A DNA stretch of 64,000 nucleotides from Thermogemmatispora carboxidivorans (GTDB taxonomy: Bacteria; Chloroflexota; Ktedonobacteria; Ktedonobacterales; Ktedonobacteraceae), in assembly GCF_000702505.1 (NCBI RefSeq), contig NZ_JNIM01000001.1, forward strand, positions 4,588,001 to 4,652,000, in the 5' to 3' direction. Below are positions 26,025 to 35,009 of this stretch, in pieces. Made by a program: the position numbers and the translations under genes. Position 1 is the first letter of the stretch, and each line of letters opens with the position of its first letter. The notes beneath the pieces are model-generated. The model ran no database searches and was not told the DNA's origin. It saw only the letters and a program-made list of their open reading frames with translations.

Positions 26025-26527
26025 GTTTCGCCTCCTTTGTCTTGAGCAACTTTGCTCAGTTGCTTCTCTCTGCCAGCGGAAGCCCTCATCAGCCAGCCAC
26101 TGGCTCGCCTGCTCCTGGCACCTCGCCGAGCAGGAGTAGCCTGGCCCCGGCAAAGACAGCCAGGGACAAGCCTCCCCCGGACAAGGAAGCCCCACACCGG
26201 AGAGCTGGACCGGCTGCGGCTGACATCGCTGACAGGACAGTTACGGACGCGGCTCCGCTTGCCTGCGCTGCTATGATGAATGATAGCGCCCGCTTGCTCA
26301 CCTGACAATGTAGCACGCTAACAGCTCCTCGCGCTTAGAGAGCTGCGCTCGCTCTGGTGACAGCGACCCAAACAGCCCGGGCCGCTTTTGCGCTCAAACG
26401 GGCCTAGATAGACCGATTGCCTCGCTCATACCCCTGGGTAGCAGGCGGGCGATAGCAGCGCGGCACGCTCATGAGCATCGGGGAGAGAAGGAACAAGAGA
26501 GGAAGGCCAATAGGAGAGGAAAGGGAG
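26025..26527. other. gap upstream of the ThDP enzyme, inverted repeat
   Basis: No gene seen. AGCAAC (26045-26050) and GTTGCT (26059-26064) form a short dyad 21-40 bases before the GTG start of the ThDP enzyme, beyond its ribosome site; a possible operator. Confidence 0.35.
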
Positions 26528-26601
26528 TGGGCGACAAGGGACTCGAACCCCTGACCTACTGCGTGTAAAGCAGCCGCTCTACCCAACTGAGCTAGTCGCC
26601 C
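26528..26601 (-). tRNA. tRNA-Val (anticodon UAC)
   Basis: Complete cloverleaf on the minus strand: acceptor GGGCGAC/GTCGCCC, D-arm AGCTC..GAGC, anticodon stem GCTGC/GCAGT around TTTACAC (anticodon TAC), T-arm with TTCGAAC. Discriminator A73; CCA is not encoded. Confidence 0.95.
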
Positions 26602-26694
26602 ATGTGATCCATCTTACCAGGCTGAGCCGGTAAGCAAGACGGAAGAGGCGGACCGCTATGGCCTGGCCGCCTCTTCCAACCACCATCAAAGCGG

Positions 26695-26776
26695 TGCCCT
26701 CGAGTGGACTCGAACCACCACGCCCTTACGGGCACAGGCCCTCAACCTGCTGCGTATACCATTCCGCCACGAGGGC
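26695..26776 (-). tRNA. tRNA-Leu (anticodon GAG), copy 1
   Basis: Class II cloverleaf of 82 bases: acceptor GCCCTCG/CGAGGGC, anticodon loop TTGAGGG (GAG), long variable arm with GCCCGTAAGGGC, T-loop TTCGAGT. CCA is not encoded. Identical in sequence to the copy at 26914-26995. Confidence 0.95.
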
Positions 26777-26913
26777 ATCGTTGTGCTTGCTATTTCAGCA
26801 GCAAAGAAAGAAGAGAAGAGGAGAGAAGGAAGCTAAACTCAGCATCCGCTGGCGAGCGACGCCGCTCAATCCCGTGCCGCTCGCCAGGCGGATATGAGCA
26901 GCGCTCATGAGGG

Positions 26914-26995
26914 TGCCCTCGAGTGGACTCGAACCACCACGCCCTTACGGGCACAGGCCCTCAACCTGCTGCGTATACCATTCCGCCACGAGGGC
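26914..26995 (-). tRNA. tRNA-Leu (anticodon GAG), copy 2
   Basis: Base-for-base the same as copy 1, displaced by 219 bases; the flanks differ beyond a base or two, so the duplication covers essentially the tRNA only or is old with diverged flanks. This copy would be transcribed first. Confidence 0.95.
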
Positions 26996-27050
26996 ATCTC
27001 TCATAGATTCCGCATTGTATTGTATACTGACCCCTCGGATTTGTCAACGG

Positions 27051-27470
27051 TTAGTCGGGCTTTTTCGCACGCACAATCAAGGTGCCTTCTGCCGTAAAGA
27101 GCAGCTGGCCATTCGCGTCGCGTCCTTCGGTCTCCAGAATCACAAAGGTCATGGGACCGGAGCGCCCACTGCGCTCACGCACATCGGCCACACGGGCCAC
27201 GCAGGTCACCTGCTCCCCGATGCGCAGGCGGCGCTGATAGCTATAGCTCTGCTCGCCATGCAGCAGCTGCATTCGCGAGGGATCGATCTGCAGCTCTGGA
27301 GGGCGGACGCGGAACGTCGTCGGGAAAGTAGGAGGAGCATAGACGAGCGGTGTCTGCCGCTCCAGCGCGGGATCGCCGGTCGCCTCCATAAAGCGCCGCA
27401 CCGCCTCCTCCGTGACTTCGAAGGTCTGGGGGGCTGCGGTCTTGCCAATCACGCTCGGATCGATCGCCAT
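27051..27470 (-). CDS. MaoC/FAS1-like dehydratase domain protein
   Basis: 139 residues with a single hotdog fold of the MaoC N-terminal (FAS1-like dehydratase) type: opening IGKTAAPQTFEVTEEAVRRF, PLVYAPPTFPTTF, LHGEQSYSYQRRLRIGEQVT and a closing beta strand with EGTLIVR. Relatives (such as HadA of mycobacteria) pair with a catalytic HadB/MaoC partner to dehydrate 3-hydroxyacyl thioesters; no such partner is nearby. ATG 27470 removes a 41-residue upstream stretch that looks non-coding. It lies next to the tRNA-Leu cluster, on the same strand and just upstream of it. Confidence 0.8.
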   Translation of the reverse strand: MAIDPSVIGKTAAPQTFEVTEEAVRRFMEATGDPALERQTPLVYAPPTFPTTFRVRPPELQIDPSRMQLLHGEQSYSYQRRLRIGEQVTCVARVADVRERSGRSGPMTFVILETEGRDANGQLLFTAEGTLIVRAKKPD

Positions 27471-27740
27471 GAGTGAGGCGCTCCTTTCTGCTCTGCTTTC
27501 ACTGCCTCTGACGCTCTCGGCCTCAAGAAAGCATACTGATTTTCTTCCGCCTGCCACCAGTCTCCTTGCTCGCAGTGAGGGTGTCAGCCCCAACGAGGAG
27601 CGGATGGCAGTCCGGAAGCGTTTGGCCGTCGCAAGAGGCCTGTTTCCCGTAAGCGTTCTTGATCGAGTTTGCTGTCAGCAGTTGACGAAGCACCACCGCT
27701 ATCCGTCGTCGCCATACGGCGGTGGGTCCTGGTGGCTCTT

Positions 27741-29351
27741 CTATGTATTATATCCTCGCGCGGGGGGTAAAAGCTTCCCACTTTTCTCCCGGCGATCACG
27801 CCACAGCTTCGACCCGGCAGGACTCCCCGGCGCCTCGTGGTTGGGGGCCAGCGGTAAGGTAAAGCGAATACAGGTCCCCTTACCAGGCACGCTTTCGGCG
27901 GCCACTGTTCCGCCGTGGGCGGTCACAATGGCTTTCACAATGGTCAAGCCCAGGCCACTCCCACCACGTCCCCCGCTGCGGGCCCGATCGGCGCGATAGA
28001 AGCGCTCAAAGATGTGAGGGAGATCGATCGGATCAATCCCCACGCCCGTATCGCGTATCCAGACCTCCAGCATGCGCCCCAGGTGCCTGGCTCCCACCGT
28101 GATGGTTCCTCCGGCAGGCGTATGGCGACGCGCATTATCGATGAGATTGAGCAGCACCTGGGTAACGCGGTCGCTATCGGCCAGGACCGGCGGCATCCGT
28201 GGGTCAATGGTGTTCCGCAGGGTAATGCCGGCCTGCGCGCACTCCGGTTCGATGACCGTCAGCGTCTCATCGACAAGCACGGCCAGATCGAGCGGAGCCA
28301 GATCGAGCCGGGCCCGTCCCGACTCCAGCAAGGTCATATGCTGGATATCAGCCACCAGGCGACGCAGGCGCTGAACTTCGCGCGCGATGAGCTGGGCTGT
28401 CTCCTTGCGCGCTCCTGGCTCCTGAATCACCTCGTCGGCCAGGGCCTCGCTGAAGCCCTGAATAGCTGTCAGGGGCGTGGCCAGATCATGAGCGATGTTG
28501 GCAATCATATCGCGCCGAATCTGGTCCTGGCGGCGCAGTTCGGCCACATCGGCCTCGATACGATCGGCCATAGCATTGAAGGTCTGGGCCAGACGCCCCA
28601 GCTCATCCTGAGCCGAAGGCGGGTCTACGCGCTGCGAATAGTCGCCCTCCTTCATGCGCTCCACGGCGGCGGTCAGTGACTCCAGCGGTCGGGTTAAACG
28701 ACGCGCCAGCAGCAGGCTGAAGACGATTACGGCAACGCCGATGAGGAGGCCAGCCAGCAGGATCGCCTGCGTCACATTGCTGAGGAAGCGCTGCGGCGAG
28801 GCTTCTGGCTGGGCAATCAGCAAGGCCCCAATGAGCTGATGGCCGCCGCTGCTCTGGTCGTAGAGCGGCACACTGACGTACAGGCCCTTGAAACCACTGC
28901 TCTCCAGATGTCCATCAACCTCATTGCCCTGCAGAGCCTGGGCCGCCGACTGCGTGATGGCCGCCTCAGAGCAGAACTGGCTATCAAAGCCAGCCGGTGG
29001 ATTGCAGAGAAGCTGATGGCCATTCCGGTCAACGATCACCAGGAGGGAGGGCACAGGGAAACGCAACGAAAAAGGACCCCAGTGCCCGCCGAGCTGGTAG
29101 GTGTAGAAGTCTTCGATGCCACGAGCATAGCTCTGAGCAGCATCCTGCAATTGCCGAATCTGGGCTGTGTAGTAGTAGTTGTAGACAGCCGCAATCACGG
29201 CTATGGCAAGCACGATGATCGCCCCCAGGGCAACCGCCAGGTAGCTGAGCACCAGCTTGCTGCGCAGGCTCAAGGACGGTAGCCCGGTGGCCACTTGCTC
29301 CATTGGGGCAACAGGAGGCCCGTGAGCAGTATTGGTTGCCGGTTCATTCAT
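27741..29351 (-). CDS. sensor histidine kinase (HAMP-HisKA-HATPase)
   Basis: 536 residues. TM1 (about 35-58), an extracytoplasmic sensor region (about 60-185), TM2 (about 190-212), HAMP (to about 270), a dimerisation box with the phospho-acceptor His in MIANIAHDLATPLTAIQGF, and a Bergerat ATPase with N-box LLNLIDNARRH, G1 DTGVGID and G2 GSGLGLTIVKAI. Partner of the response regulator whose stop it overlaps by four bases. The signal is unknown; the sensor part has only two Cys (LLCNPPAGFDSQFC), which could form a disulfide. Confidence 0.95.
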   Translation of the reverse strand: MNEPATNTAHGPPVAPMEQVATGLPSLSLRSKLVLSYLAVALGAIIVLAIAVIAAVYNYYYTAQIRQLQDAAQSYARGIEDFYTYQLGGHWGPFSLRFPVPSLLVIVDRNGHQLLCNPPAGFDSQFCSEAAITQSAAQALQGNEVDGHLESSGFKGLYVSVPLYDQSSGGHQLIGALLIAQPEASPQRFLSNVTQAILLAGLLIGVAVIVFSLLLARRLTRPLESLTAAVERMKEGDYSQRVDPPSAQDELGRLAQTFNAMADRIEADVAELRRQDQIRRDMIANIAHDLATPLTAIQGFSEALADEVIQEPGARKETAQLIAREVQRLRRLVADIQHMTLLESGRARLDLAPLDLAVLVDETLTVIEPECAQAGITLRNTIDPRMPPVLADSDRVTQVLLNLIDNARRHTPAGGTITVGARHLGRMLEVWIRDTGVGIDPIDLPHIFERFYRADRARSGGRGGSGLGLTIVKAIVTAHGGTVAAESVPGKGTCIRFTLPLAPNHEAPGSPAGSKLWRDRREKSGKLLPPARGYNT

Positions 29352-30109
29352 GCGGGCGCCTCTGGCTCGAATTTGTAGCCAACTCCCCAGACAGTTTTGA
29401 TGTTGCGCGGCGCCCCAGGCACCGCTTCGATCTTTTTGCGCAGCGTGCCAATATGGACATCGACCGTGCGCCCGTCTCCCAGGTAGTCATAACCCCAAAC
29501 CTTGTTGAGCAAAACCTCGCGCGTGAAGACGCGCTCTGGCGAGGAGGCCAGGACCACCAGCAAGTCGAATTCTTTGACGGTCAGGGTGACGCGCTGTCCG
29601 TTGACCTCAACCCGCCGCGCTGGGATGTTGATAACCAGGCCCGGAAAGCGCAGCTCTTCGCGCTCGCGCTCGTTTCCTTGCCGAGCTTGCTCGCTCAGAC
29701 CTCCTTCGCTGCCGTTTCCTCCTGGGACCCCCGCTCGATGGGCCCCTGCCAGAGCCGTGCGTCGTAAGATGGCTCGCACCCGGCTGACAACCTCGCGCGG
29801 GCTGAACGGCTTGACCAGGTAATCGTCTGCCCCCAGCTCCAGCCCGGCAATGCGGTCCTCTTCTCCTTGTCGCGCCGTCAGCATCAGGATGGGTGTATCC
29901 GCCCAGGCCCGGATGCGGCGACAGACCTCCATGCCATCAAGAGCCGGCAGCATCAGATCGAGAATCACCAGATCGGGCTTCTCCCGCGCATGTAGCTCCA
30001 GCCCCGCCGCCCCATCTCCGGCTATGACTACCTCATAGCCGGCCTGCTCCAGATAAAGGCGGATGAGCTGCGCAATGTTGTTTTCATCTTCTATAATCAG
30101 GATCTTCAT
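29348..30109 (-). CDS. OmpR/PhoB-family response regulator
   Basis: 253 residues. Receiver domain 1-120 (acidic IIEDE, phospho-acceptor Asp in LVILDLMLP, switch Thr in MLTAR, Lys in YLVKPFSPRE) and a C-terminal winged helix (RVEVNGQRVTLTVKEFDLL through KVWGYDYLGDGRTVDVHIGTLRKKIE). Between them is a longer than usual linker of about 30 Gly/Glu/Arg-rich residues. It shares an operon with the kinase downstream (ATGA overlap). A pair of 11-bp-spaced repeats upstream fits autoregulation. Confidence 0.95.
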   Translation of the reverse strand: MKILIIEDENNIAQLIRLYLEQAGYEVVIAGDGAAGLELHAREKPDLVILDLMLPALDGMEVCRRIRAWADTPILMLTARQGEEDRIAGLELGADDYLVKPFSPREVVSRVRAILRRTALAGAHRAGVPGGNGSEGGLSEQARQGNEREREELRFPGLVINIPARRVEVNGQRVTLTVKEFDLLVVLASSPERVFTREVLLNKVWGYDYLGDGRTVDVHIGTLRKKIEAVPGAPRNIKTVWGVGYKFEPEAPA

Positions 30110-30210
30110 GACCCACCTGTCCTGTCCTGTCCTTCTATTAACAGGTAGGAAGTATCCACTTAGTTATAGCATATAGAGCATAGCGCCGGCGGGTGAGAAA
30201 AGCTGCAATC

Positions 30211-30229
30211 TTTTGTAAAGATTTTGTAA
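30211..30229. promoter_or_regulatory. Pho-box-like direct repeat before the two-component operon
   Basis: TTTTGTAA occurs twice with an 11-base period (30211-30218 and 30222-30229), the spacing used by dimers of OmpR/PhoB regulators. It lies about 100 bases before the response-regulator start (minus strand), just upstream of a possible -10 (TATGCT at 30177-30182). Probable autoregulation. No gene is seen in 30110-30416. Confidence 0.55.
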
Positions 30230-30416
30230 GGTCAGGAGTGAGGCGCGACCGGGCCTGGTCCGGCCAGGATGCAACCCAGACGAGCCAGGTGGCGGGAAGA
30301 GGCTCCGTGCAGAGACTCTGCTGCAGGGCACAGTACGGGCAGCCAACATGGCGAGCGACAGGGACCGGCCCGTGTCGTGCGACCAGACCCTTCGCAGTAG
30401 CGCTCACCTGCCCGAG

Positions 30417-31025
30417 CTAGAAGGAGGCACGCAGGTAACCCAGACGTTCCAGAGCCATGTAGGCGGCGGCGATCTGGCCCTGGACGGCAAACTGTCCGCT
30501 ATGGATCAGAGCGAGCAGCTCGCGTGGAGTGACGAGCAGGTTCTCTATGACCTCGCGGGGGTCCACCTTCTGCTCGCCGGTCTTTTCGATATCGCGCGCC
30601 AGATACCACCAGATGCGCGTCTGGGCTCCCGTGGGGTTGGCGTACATCTGAGCCAGCAGCTCGATCTTCTCAGCGGCTACACTGTAGCCCGTCTCCTCCA
30701 TCAGCTCGCGATGAGCCGTGAGCAGAGGATCATCTTCATGAGGATCGATGGCACCCGCGGGAAACTCCAGCACCTGCAGCCCAATACCGTGCTTATACTG
30801 TCGATTGAGTAAGACACGTCCATCGGAGGTAAAGGGGACGATACCTACCCAGCCCCGATTTTCGATAATGTAGTAGTCAGGGATCAGGGTGCCATCCGGC
30901 AGCAGTACCTCCTCGCGCCGCACTTTGAGATAGGGCGTATCTAATACCCGCTCGACGGCGCGCGTCACCCAGGGCCGTAGCCCTGACGGCTCCTGCTGCC
31001 GGGCAATCTGGTGCTCTGTGGTCAT
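30417..31025 (-). CDS. NUDIX hydrolase, ADP-ribose pyrophosphatase-like
   Basis: 202 residues; hydrolyses nucleoside diphosphates linked to another moiety, probably ADP-ribose. The Nudix region AGAIDPHEDDPLLTAHRELMEETGY keeps the catalytic REx2EE, though eight rather than seven residues separate the first Glu from the Arg. N-terminal beta strands (YYIIENRGWVGIVPF, RQYKHGIGLQVLEFPAG) match the ADPRase subfamily. ATG 31025 overlaps the stop of the crotonase-like gene by four bases, so the two are translated together. Confidence 0.88.
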   Translation of the reverse strand: MTTEHQIARQQEPSGLRPWVTRAVERVLDTPYLKVRREEVLLPDGTLIPDYYIIENRGWVGIVPFTSDGRVLLNRQYKHGIGLQVLEFPAGAIDPHEDDPLLTAHRELMEETGYSVAAEKIELLAQMYANPTGAQTRIWWYLARDIEKTGEQKVDPREVIENLLVTPRELLALIHSGQFAVQGQIAAAYMALERLGYLRASF

Positions 31026-31918
31026 GCTCTCTCGCGCTCCCGTTGTTCTTGTTGTTGTTGCCAGCGCGGCGCCCGCTTCTCCAGAAAGGCGCGCAGGCCC
31101 TCCTGAGCATCCACCGAGCGCGACACCTCGCTGAGATAGAAGCTGTTGACGCGGCGGAGGGCCTCCAGACGCGCGCGGCCCTCGCGCAGACGGCGGGCCT
31201 CTTCATCCTCCTCCTCAGTGGGCAGCGGCAGGGAAAAGCTGCCTGGCTCTAGCCACGGCGACGAGGGTAGGCCCTCGACAGGCGGGAGCCAGCGCTGCGC
31301 CAGTCGTACCGCAGCCTTCGCCTGGCGCAGGGCCGTGGCGCTACTTCGACGCAGCAAGGCCAGCACCTCTTCTAGCCGCCTGTCAAGCTGACGAGCCGAC
31401 GCACACCAGGTGGCCTGGCCTAGCCGGACAGCCTGCTCACCAGGCAGGCGTTCGGGGCCAGGCGCACCGCTGACCGGCACCACAAAAGTGGCCTCACGCG
31501 CGACCAGGACCAGGTCGGCAGCTCGCACCAGGAGCGAGGCCTCCTGCGACAACGACTCACGCACCACGGCCAGCACCGGCTGCGGCACGGCTCGCACAAG
31601 CGCCGCTGCGCGCTCTGCTTCATTGCGTAGCTTGGCCGCCTCTCCCACGCCCGAACGGCAGCCCGCCCCGATGGGGCCTCTACCCGCCTCAGCCTGCCGT
31701 GAAGAGGCCCCAAAATCGAGGATGACGCAGGTCAGGCCAGCACCCCCACTCTGCAGGGCCGCACAGGCGCTCGCCAGCTCGTCCAGCAGCAGCGCACAAG
31801 GCTCAGGTGTCACCATCAGGCGCACCGTCTGCGCCTCAGCCAGTATACGTAGCGCACGATAAGCCTGTTGCACTCTCTCCTCCGTAGGTAGTAGGGACGC
31901 CAGGCCGTCGGTAGGCAC
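31022..31918 (-). CDS. divergent crotonase-family protein, probably inactive
   Basis: 298 residues resembling enoyl-CoA hydratase/isomerase in outline: an N-terminal helix-strand part ending ILDFGASS, a segment PQPVLAVVRESLSQEASLLVRAADLVLVAREATFVVP matching the oxyanion region, and the typical C-terminus SVDAQEGLRAFLEKR. The glycine-rich oxyanion motifs of active crotonases are replaced (ESLSQEA where GxAxGGG is expected), and much of the middle is missing. GTG 31918 has only a weak ribosome site. In an operon with NUDIX. Likely a pseudo-enzyme or CoA-binding regulator; this is inference. Confidence 0.6.
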   Translation of the reverse strand: MPTDGLASLLPTEERVQQAYRALRILAEAQTVRLMVTPEPCALLLDELASACAALQSGGAGLTCVILDFGASSRQAEAGRGPIGAGCRSGVGEAAKLRNEAERAAALVRAVPQPVLAVVRESLSQEASLLVRAADLVLVAREATFVVPVSGAPGPERLPGEQAVRLGQATWCASARQLDRRLEEVLALLRRSSATALRQAKAAVRLAQRWLPPVEGLPSSPWLEPGSFSLPLPTEEEDEEARRLREGRARLEALRRVNSFYLSEVSRSVDAQEGLRAFLEKRAPRWQQQQEQRERERA

Positions 31919-32013
31919 AGGCCCGACCGGCCTGCCCCCAACGGCCTTCTCCTCAATACCTTACGCCGGGCAAGCCGCGCCGCGCCGCTCCTCCGGCGCT
32001 CACTCAGGTCAGC

Positions 32014-33630
32014 TCACGCCAGAGGGGCAGTCTCCCCTGTCTCCCGCAGCTTGAAGCGCTGGATCTTGCCCGTCGCTGTCTTGGGGAGTTCCGAGACAAA
32101 GACCACCCAGCGGGGATACTTGAACGGCGCCAGGCGGCCCTTGACAAAGTTCTGTAGCTCGCTCACCAGGGACTCGGAAGCCTCCTGGCCAGGCTTGAGG
32201 ACGACAAAGGCTTTGGGCTTGACCAGACGGTCGCTATCGTAGGCTCCTACCACCGCCGCCTCCAGGACGGCAGGATGCTCGATCAGAACGTTCTCGACCT
32301 CTACGGGCGAGACCCACTGACCGCTGACTTTGAGCATGTCGTCCGCACGTCCGCAGTACCAATAGTAGCCCTCGCTATCTACATAATACTTGTCGCCGGT
32401 GTGAATCCAGTGCCCCGTAATGGTGTCTTTGGTCTTTTCATGCTTGTTCCAATAGTAGGCGGTAATGCTGTCTCCCCGAATGAGCAGGTTGCCAATCTCG
32501 CCTGGCGCCACCGGCTGCCCCTCTTCATCGACAATCTTCGCTTCATAGCCCGGCACAAGCTTGCCCGAGCTGCCCGGTTTGATGTCACCAAGACGGTTGC
32601 TGATAAAGATGTGCAAGATCTCGGTGCTCCCAATCCCATCAAGAATGGGTACCTGAAATTTCTCTTCCCAACGGCGCAAAATATCCGCCGGCAGCGACTC
32701 ACCCGCCGAAACGCAGACACGCACCGATGAGAAGTCAAAGCGCTTCTCGGCTTCGGGCACACTGAGCATGTTGGCGTAGAGCGTCGGCACGCCGTAGAAG
32801 ATGGTGGGCCGATAACGCTCCACTACCTTGAACATGTCTTCAGCCAGGGGACGCCCGGGATAGAGCACGGTGCTGGCCCCAACTCCAAAGGGGAAATAGA
32901 GGGCATTGCCTAGCCCATAGGCAAAGAAGAGCTTCGCCGCAGAAAAGGTAACATCGTCTTTGGTGATACCTAGCACAGGTTTCGCGTAACACTCCAGGCA
33001 AAATGTCATGTCGTGCTGGAGATGTACACAGCCTTTGGGGAAACCTGTGCTGCCCGAGCTGTAGAGCCAGAAAGCACTGTCATCTTTGCTGGTGGGAGCA
33101 GGACTGAGCGAGGGCGAGGCACGGGCAATCCAGCCTTCGAAATCGTGCAGGACCACGCGCTGACGGCCCGCCAGCAGCGTCGTCCCGGCGGCCCCCGCTT
33201 CCAGGCCAACTACGACTACATGACGCAAAAAGCGCAGCTGGGACAACACTTGACGCAGCGGCGACCAGAGGACAGCATGGATGAGCAGAACCCTGGCCCG
33301 GCTGTCGTTGAGCATGTAGACGTAGTCCTCGGGGCGCAGCATGGTATTCATAGGAATAGGGACCGCGCCGATCTTGATGGCTCCAAAGAAGGAGGCCGCG
33401 AACTGGGGGGAATCGAGCAGCAGGAGGGCCACACGCTGCTCCATCTCGACGCCGAGTTCTAGCAAGCCGTTGCCAACACGGTTGGCCATCTCGGCCACCT
33501 GTGCATACGTAAAGGTTTGACCTTCATAATAGATGGCGACTTTGCCACCACGCCCTTGTGCGAGATTCGCGTCAAGAAAGGCGCTGGCCGCATTGAACTG
33601 GTCGGGCACGTTGACCGTCGGAATCTCCAT
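32014..33630 (-). CDS. benzoate-CoA ligase family acyl-CoA synthetase
   Basis: 538 residues of the ANL superfamily: activates a carboxylate to an acyl-adenylate and then the CoA thioester. The ATP loop is YSSGSTGFPKG, followed by YGLGNALYFPFGVGA, the adenylate-binding DGIGSTEILHIFISN and the catalytic Lys near KTATGKIQRFKLRE. The segment VNVPDQFNAASAFLDANLAQGRG at the start is characteristic of benzoate-CoA ligase relatives. ATG 33630 is chosen (GAGGGAAG upstream) over an Arg-rich 64-residue extension. No aromatic ring-reductase or other benzoate genes are in the window, so the substrate stays open. Confidence 0.88.
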   Translation of the reverse strand: MEIPTVNVPDQFNAASAFLDANLAQGRGGKVAIYYEGQTFTYAQVAEMANRVGNGLLELGVEMEQRVALLLLDSPQFAASFFGAIKIGAVPIPMNTMLRPEDYVYMLNDSRARVLLIHAVLWSPLRQVLSQLRFLRHVVVVGLEAGAAGTTLLAGRQRVVLHDFEGWIARASPSLSPAPTSKDDSAFWLYSSGSTGFPKGCVHLQHDMTFCLECYAKPVLGITKDDVTFSAAKLFFAYGLGNALYFPFGVGASTVLYPGRPLAEDMFKVVERYRPTIFYGVPTLYANMLSVPEAEKRFDFSSVRVCVSAGESLPADILRRWEEKFQVPILDGIGSTEILHIFISNRLGDIKPGSSGKLVPGYEAKIVDEEGQPVAPGEIGNLLIRGDSITAYYWNKHEKTKDTITGHWIHTGDKYYVDSEGYYWYCGRADDMLKVSGQWVSPVEVENVLIEHPAVLEAAVVGAYDSDRLVKPKAFVVLKPGQEASESLVSELQNFVKGRLAPFKYPRWVVFVSELPKTATGKIQRFKLRETGETAPLA

Positions 33631-34175
33631 GATCTTCCCTCTTTTCTCGCCTGCAGGCGGCGCCTGGCTGACCCCCGGCTGACGCGCCCCATCCCTCTCT
33701 CGTCTCTCTTGGCCGCCCTGCCTGGCCTCCCTTCTCGCCACTCGGCTCGCTCCCTTGCGAGCACAAGCGCGATCATCCCTAGCCACACCCCCCAGACGGT
33801 GAAGGCCCCCCAGGAGGAGCAAGCTGGCGCGTCACCCCAGGAACGGTCTACCTCTACCTTGCTGTTATTGTACCAGATTGCGGCCCGACCTTCCCAGTCT
33901 GTTGGCTTGGCCACCGGGTGGACAATCCCCGGCAGACAGCCCAAAGTGGACGGCGTTCCCTCGCCCCGCGAGCCAGCTTGCTCTTCCTCTTGTTTCCTTC
34001 CTGCTCCTCGCCTTGCGCTGCCTACCCGCTAAGGCCCTCCCCACCTCACTGCTCCCTATCCCCGCCAGCGACTAGCAAAGCGCAGGTCGCTGGAAGAGCA
34101 GAGGCTCCCGGCGGGCCTTCCTTTGCCTCGCCAGTGAGTGAGCACACCCACAGAGCGCCGCTGTCTGGGCGCACC
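33631..34175. other. gap between CoA ligase and tlyA
   Basis: No gene seen. Polypyrimidine on the plus strand. CCAGCGAC (34065-34072) pairs with GTCGCTGG (34086-34093) about 85 bases past the tlyA stop, a possible weak terminator without a T-tract. Confidence 0.4.
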
Positions 34176-34925
34176 TTATGGAAGGACAAGGTACATCAGA
34201 AATTCTTTGTTGCCCTCCCTGCCGGCAATGGGGGACTCGACCAGACCGCGCAGCTGTAGCGGCGTATACTCGGGAATCCAGGCAGACAGCTCGCGTAAGA
34301 CGCGCTCATGGACGCGCGGATCGCGGATAATGCCCTCGCCACGGTCAGCCTCCTCTTTCCCGGCCTCAAACTGCGGCTTCACTAGCGCCACTACCCAGGC
34401 GCCAGAGGCCAGCAAGCGCGCTACCGGCGGTAGAACGAGGCGCAACGAGATAAAGGAGACATCGATCGTCGCGCATTGTGGCCTCTCCGGCAAGGTCTCC
34501 AGATAGCGGATGTTGACCCCTTCCATGACGACGACACGCGCGTCGCTGCGCAGCTTCCAGGCAAGCTGTGCATGGCCAACGTCGACGGCATAGACGCGGG
34601 CCGCCCCCCGCTGCAGCAGGCAGTCGGTAAAGCCGCCGGTCGAGGCACCAACATCCAGAGCGACCAGTCCCCGCGGATCGAGAGCGAAGACATCGAGGGC
34701 TTTTTCGAGCTTTAACCCGCCACGACTGACGTAGCGCAATTCGGGCGCGGCCAGATCGAGGCGGATGTCGGCATCGTCGGGCACCTGGGCGCCGGGCTTC
34801 TCCAGGCGTCGCTCGCCCACATAGACGCGCCCAGCCATGATCAGGGCCTGGGCACGCTCCCGGCTGGCTACCAGGCCGCGACGCACCAATGCGACATCAA
34901 GACGTTCCTTCTTCTTTGTCACCAT
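34176..34925 (-). CDS. tlyA: TlyA-family rRNA 2'-O-methyltransferase
   Basis: About 249 residues. An N-terminal S4 RNA-binding domain (RLDVALVRRGLVASRERAQALIMAGRVYV) is followed by an FtsJ-type methyltransferase with the SAM motif LDVGASTGGFTDCLLQRGA, the DVSFISLRLVLPP segment and VKPQFEAGKEE. TlyA methylates ribosomal RNA (known in mycobacteria to modify 16S and 23S rRNA). ATG 34925 begins at the S4 domain; a TTG 48 bases earlier has no properly spaced ribosome site. It is followed on the same strand by the CoA ligase. Confidence 0.92.
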   Translation of the reverse strand: MVTKKKERLDVALVRRGLVASRERAQALIMAGRVYVGERRLEKPGAQVPDDADIRLDLAAPELRYVSRGGLKLEKALDVFALDPRGLVALDVGASTGGFTDCLLQRGAARVYAVDVGHAQLAWKLRSDARVVVMEGVNIRYLETLPERPQCATIDVSFISLRLVLPPVARLLASGAWVVALVKPQFEAGKEEADRGEGIIRDPRVHERVLRELSAWIPEYTPLQLRGLVESPIAGREGNKEFLMYLVLP

Positions 34926-35009
34926 CTTCAGCCTGACTGTTGTCGCTTTCCTGCCTGGCCTCTCTGCCACCAACTCTCCGGCTGGGACCAGCCCAGACGA
35001 GCGGAGGGA

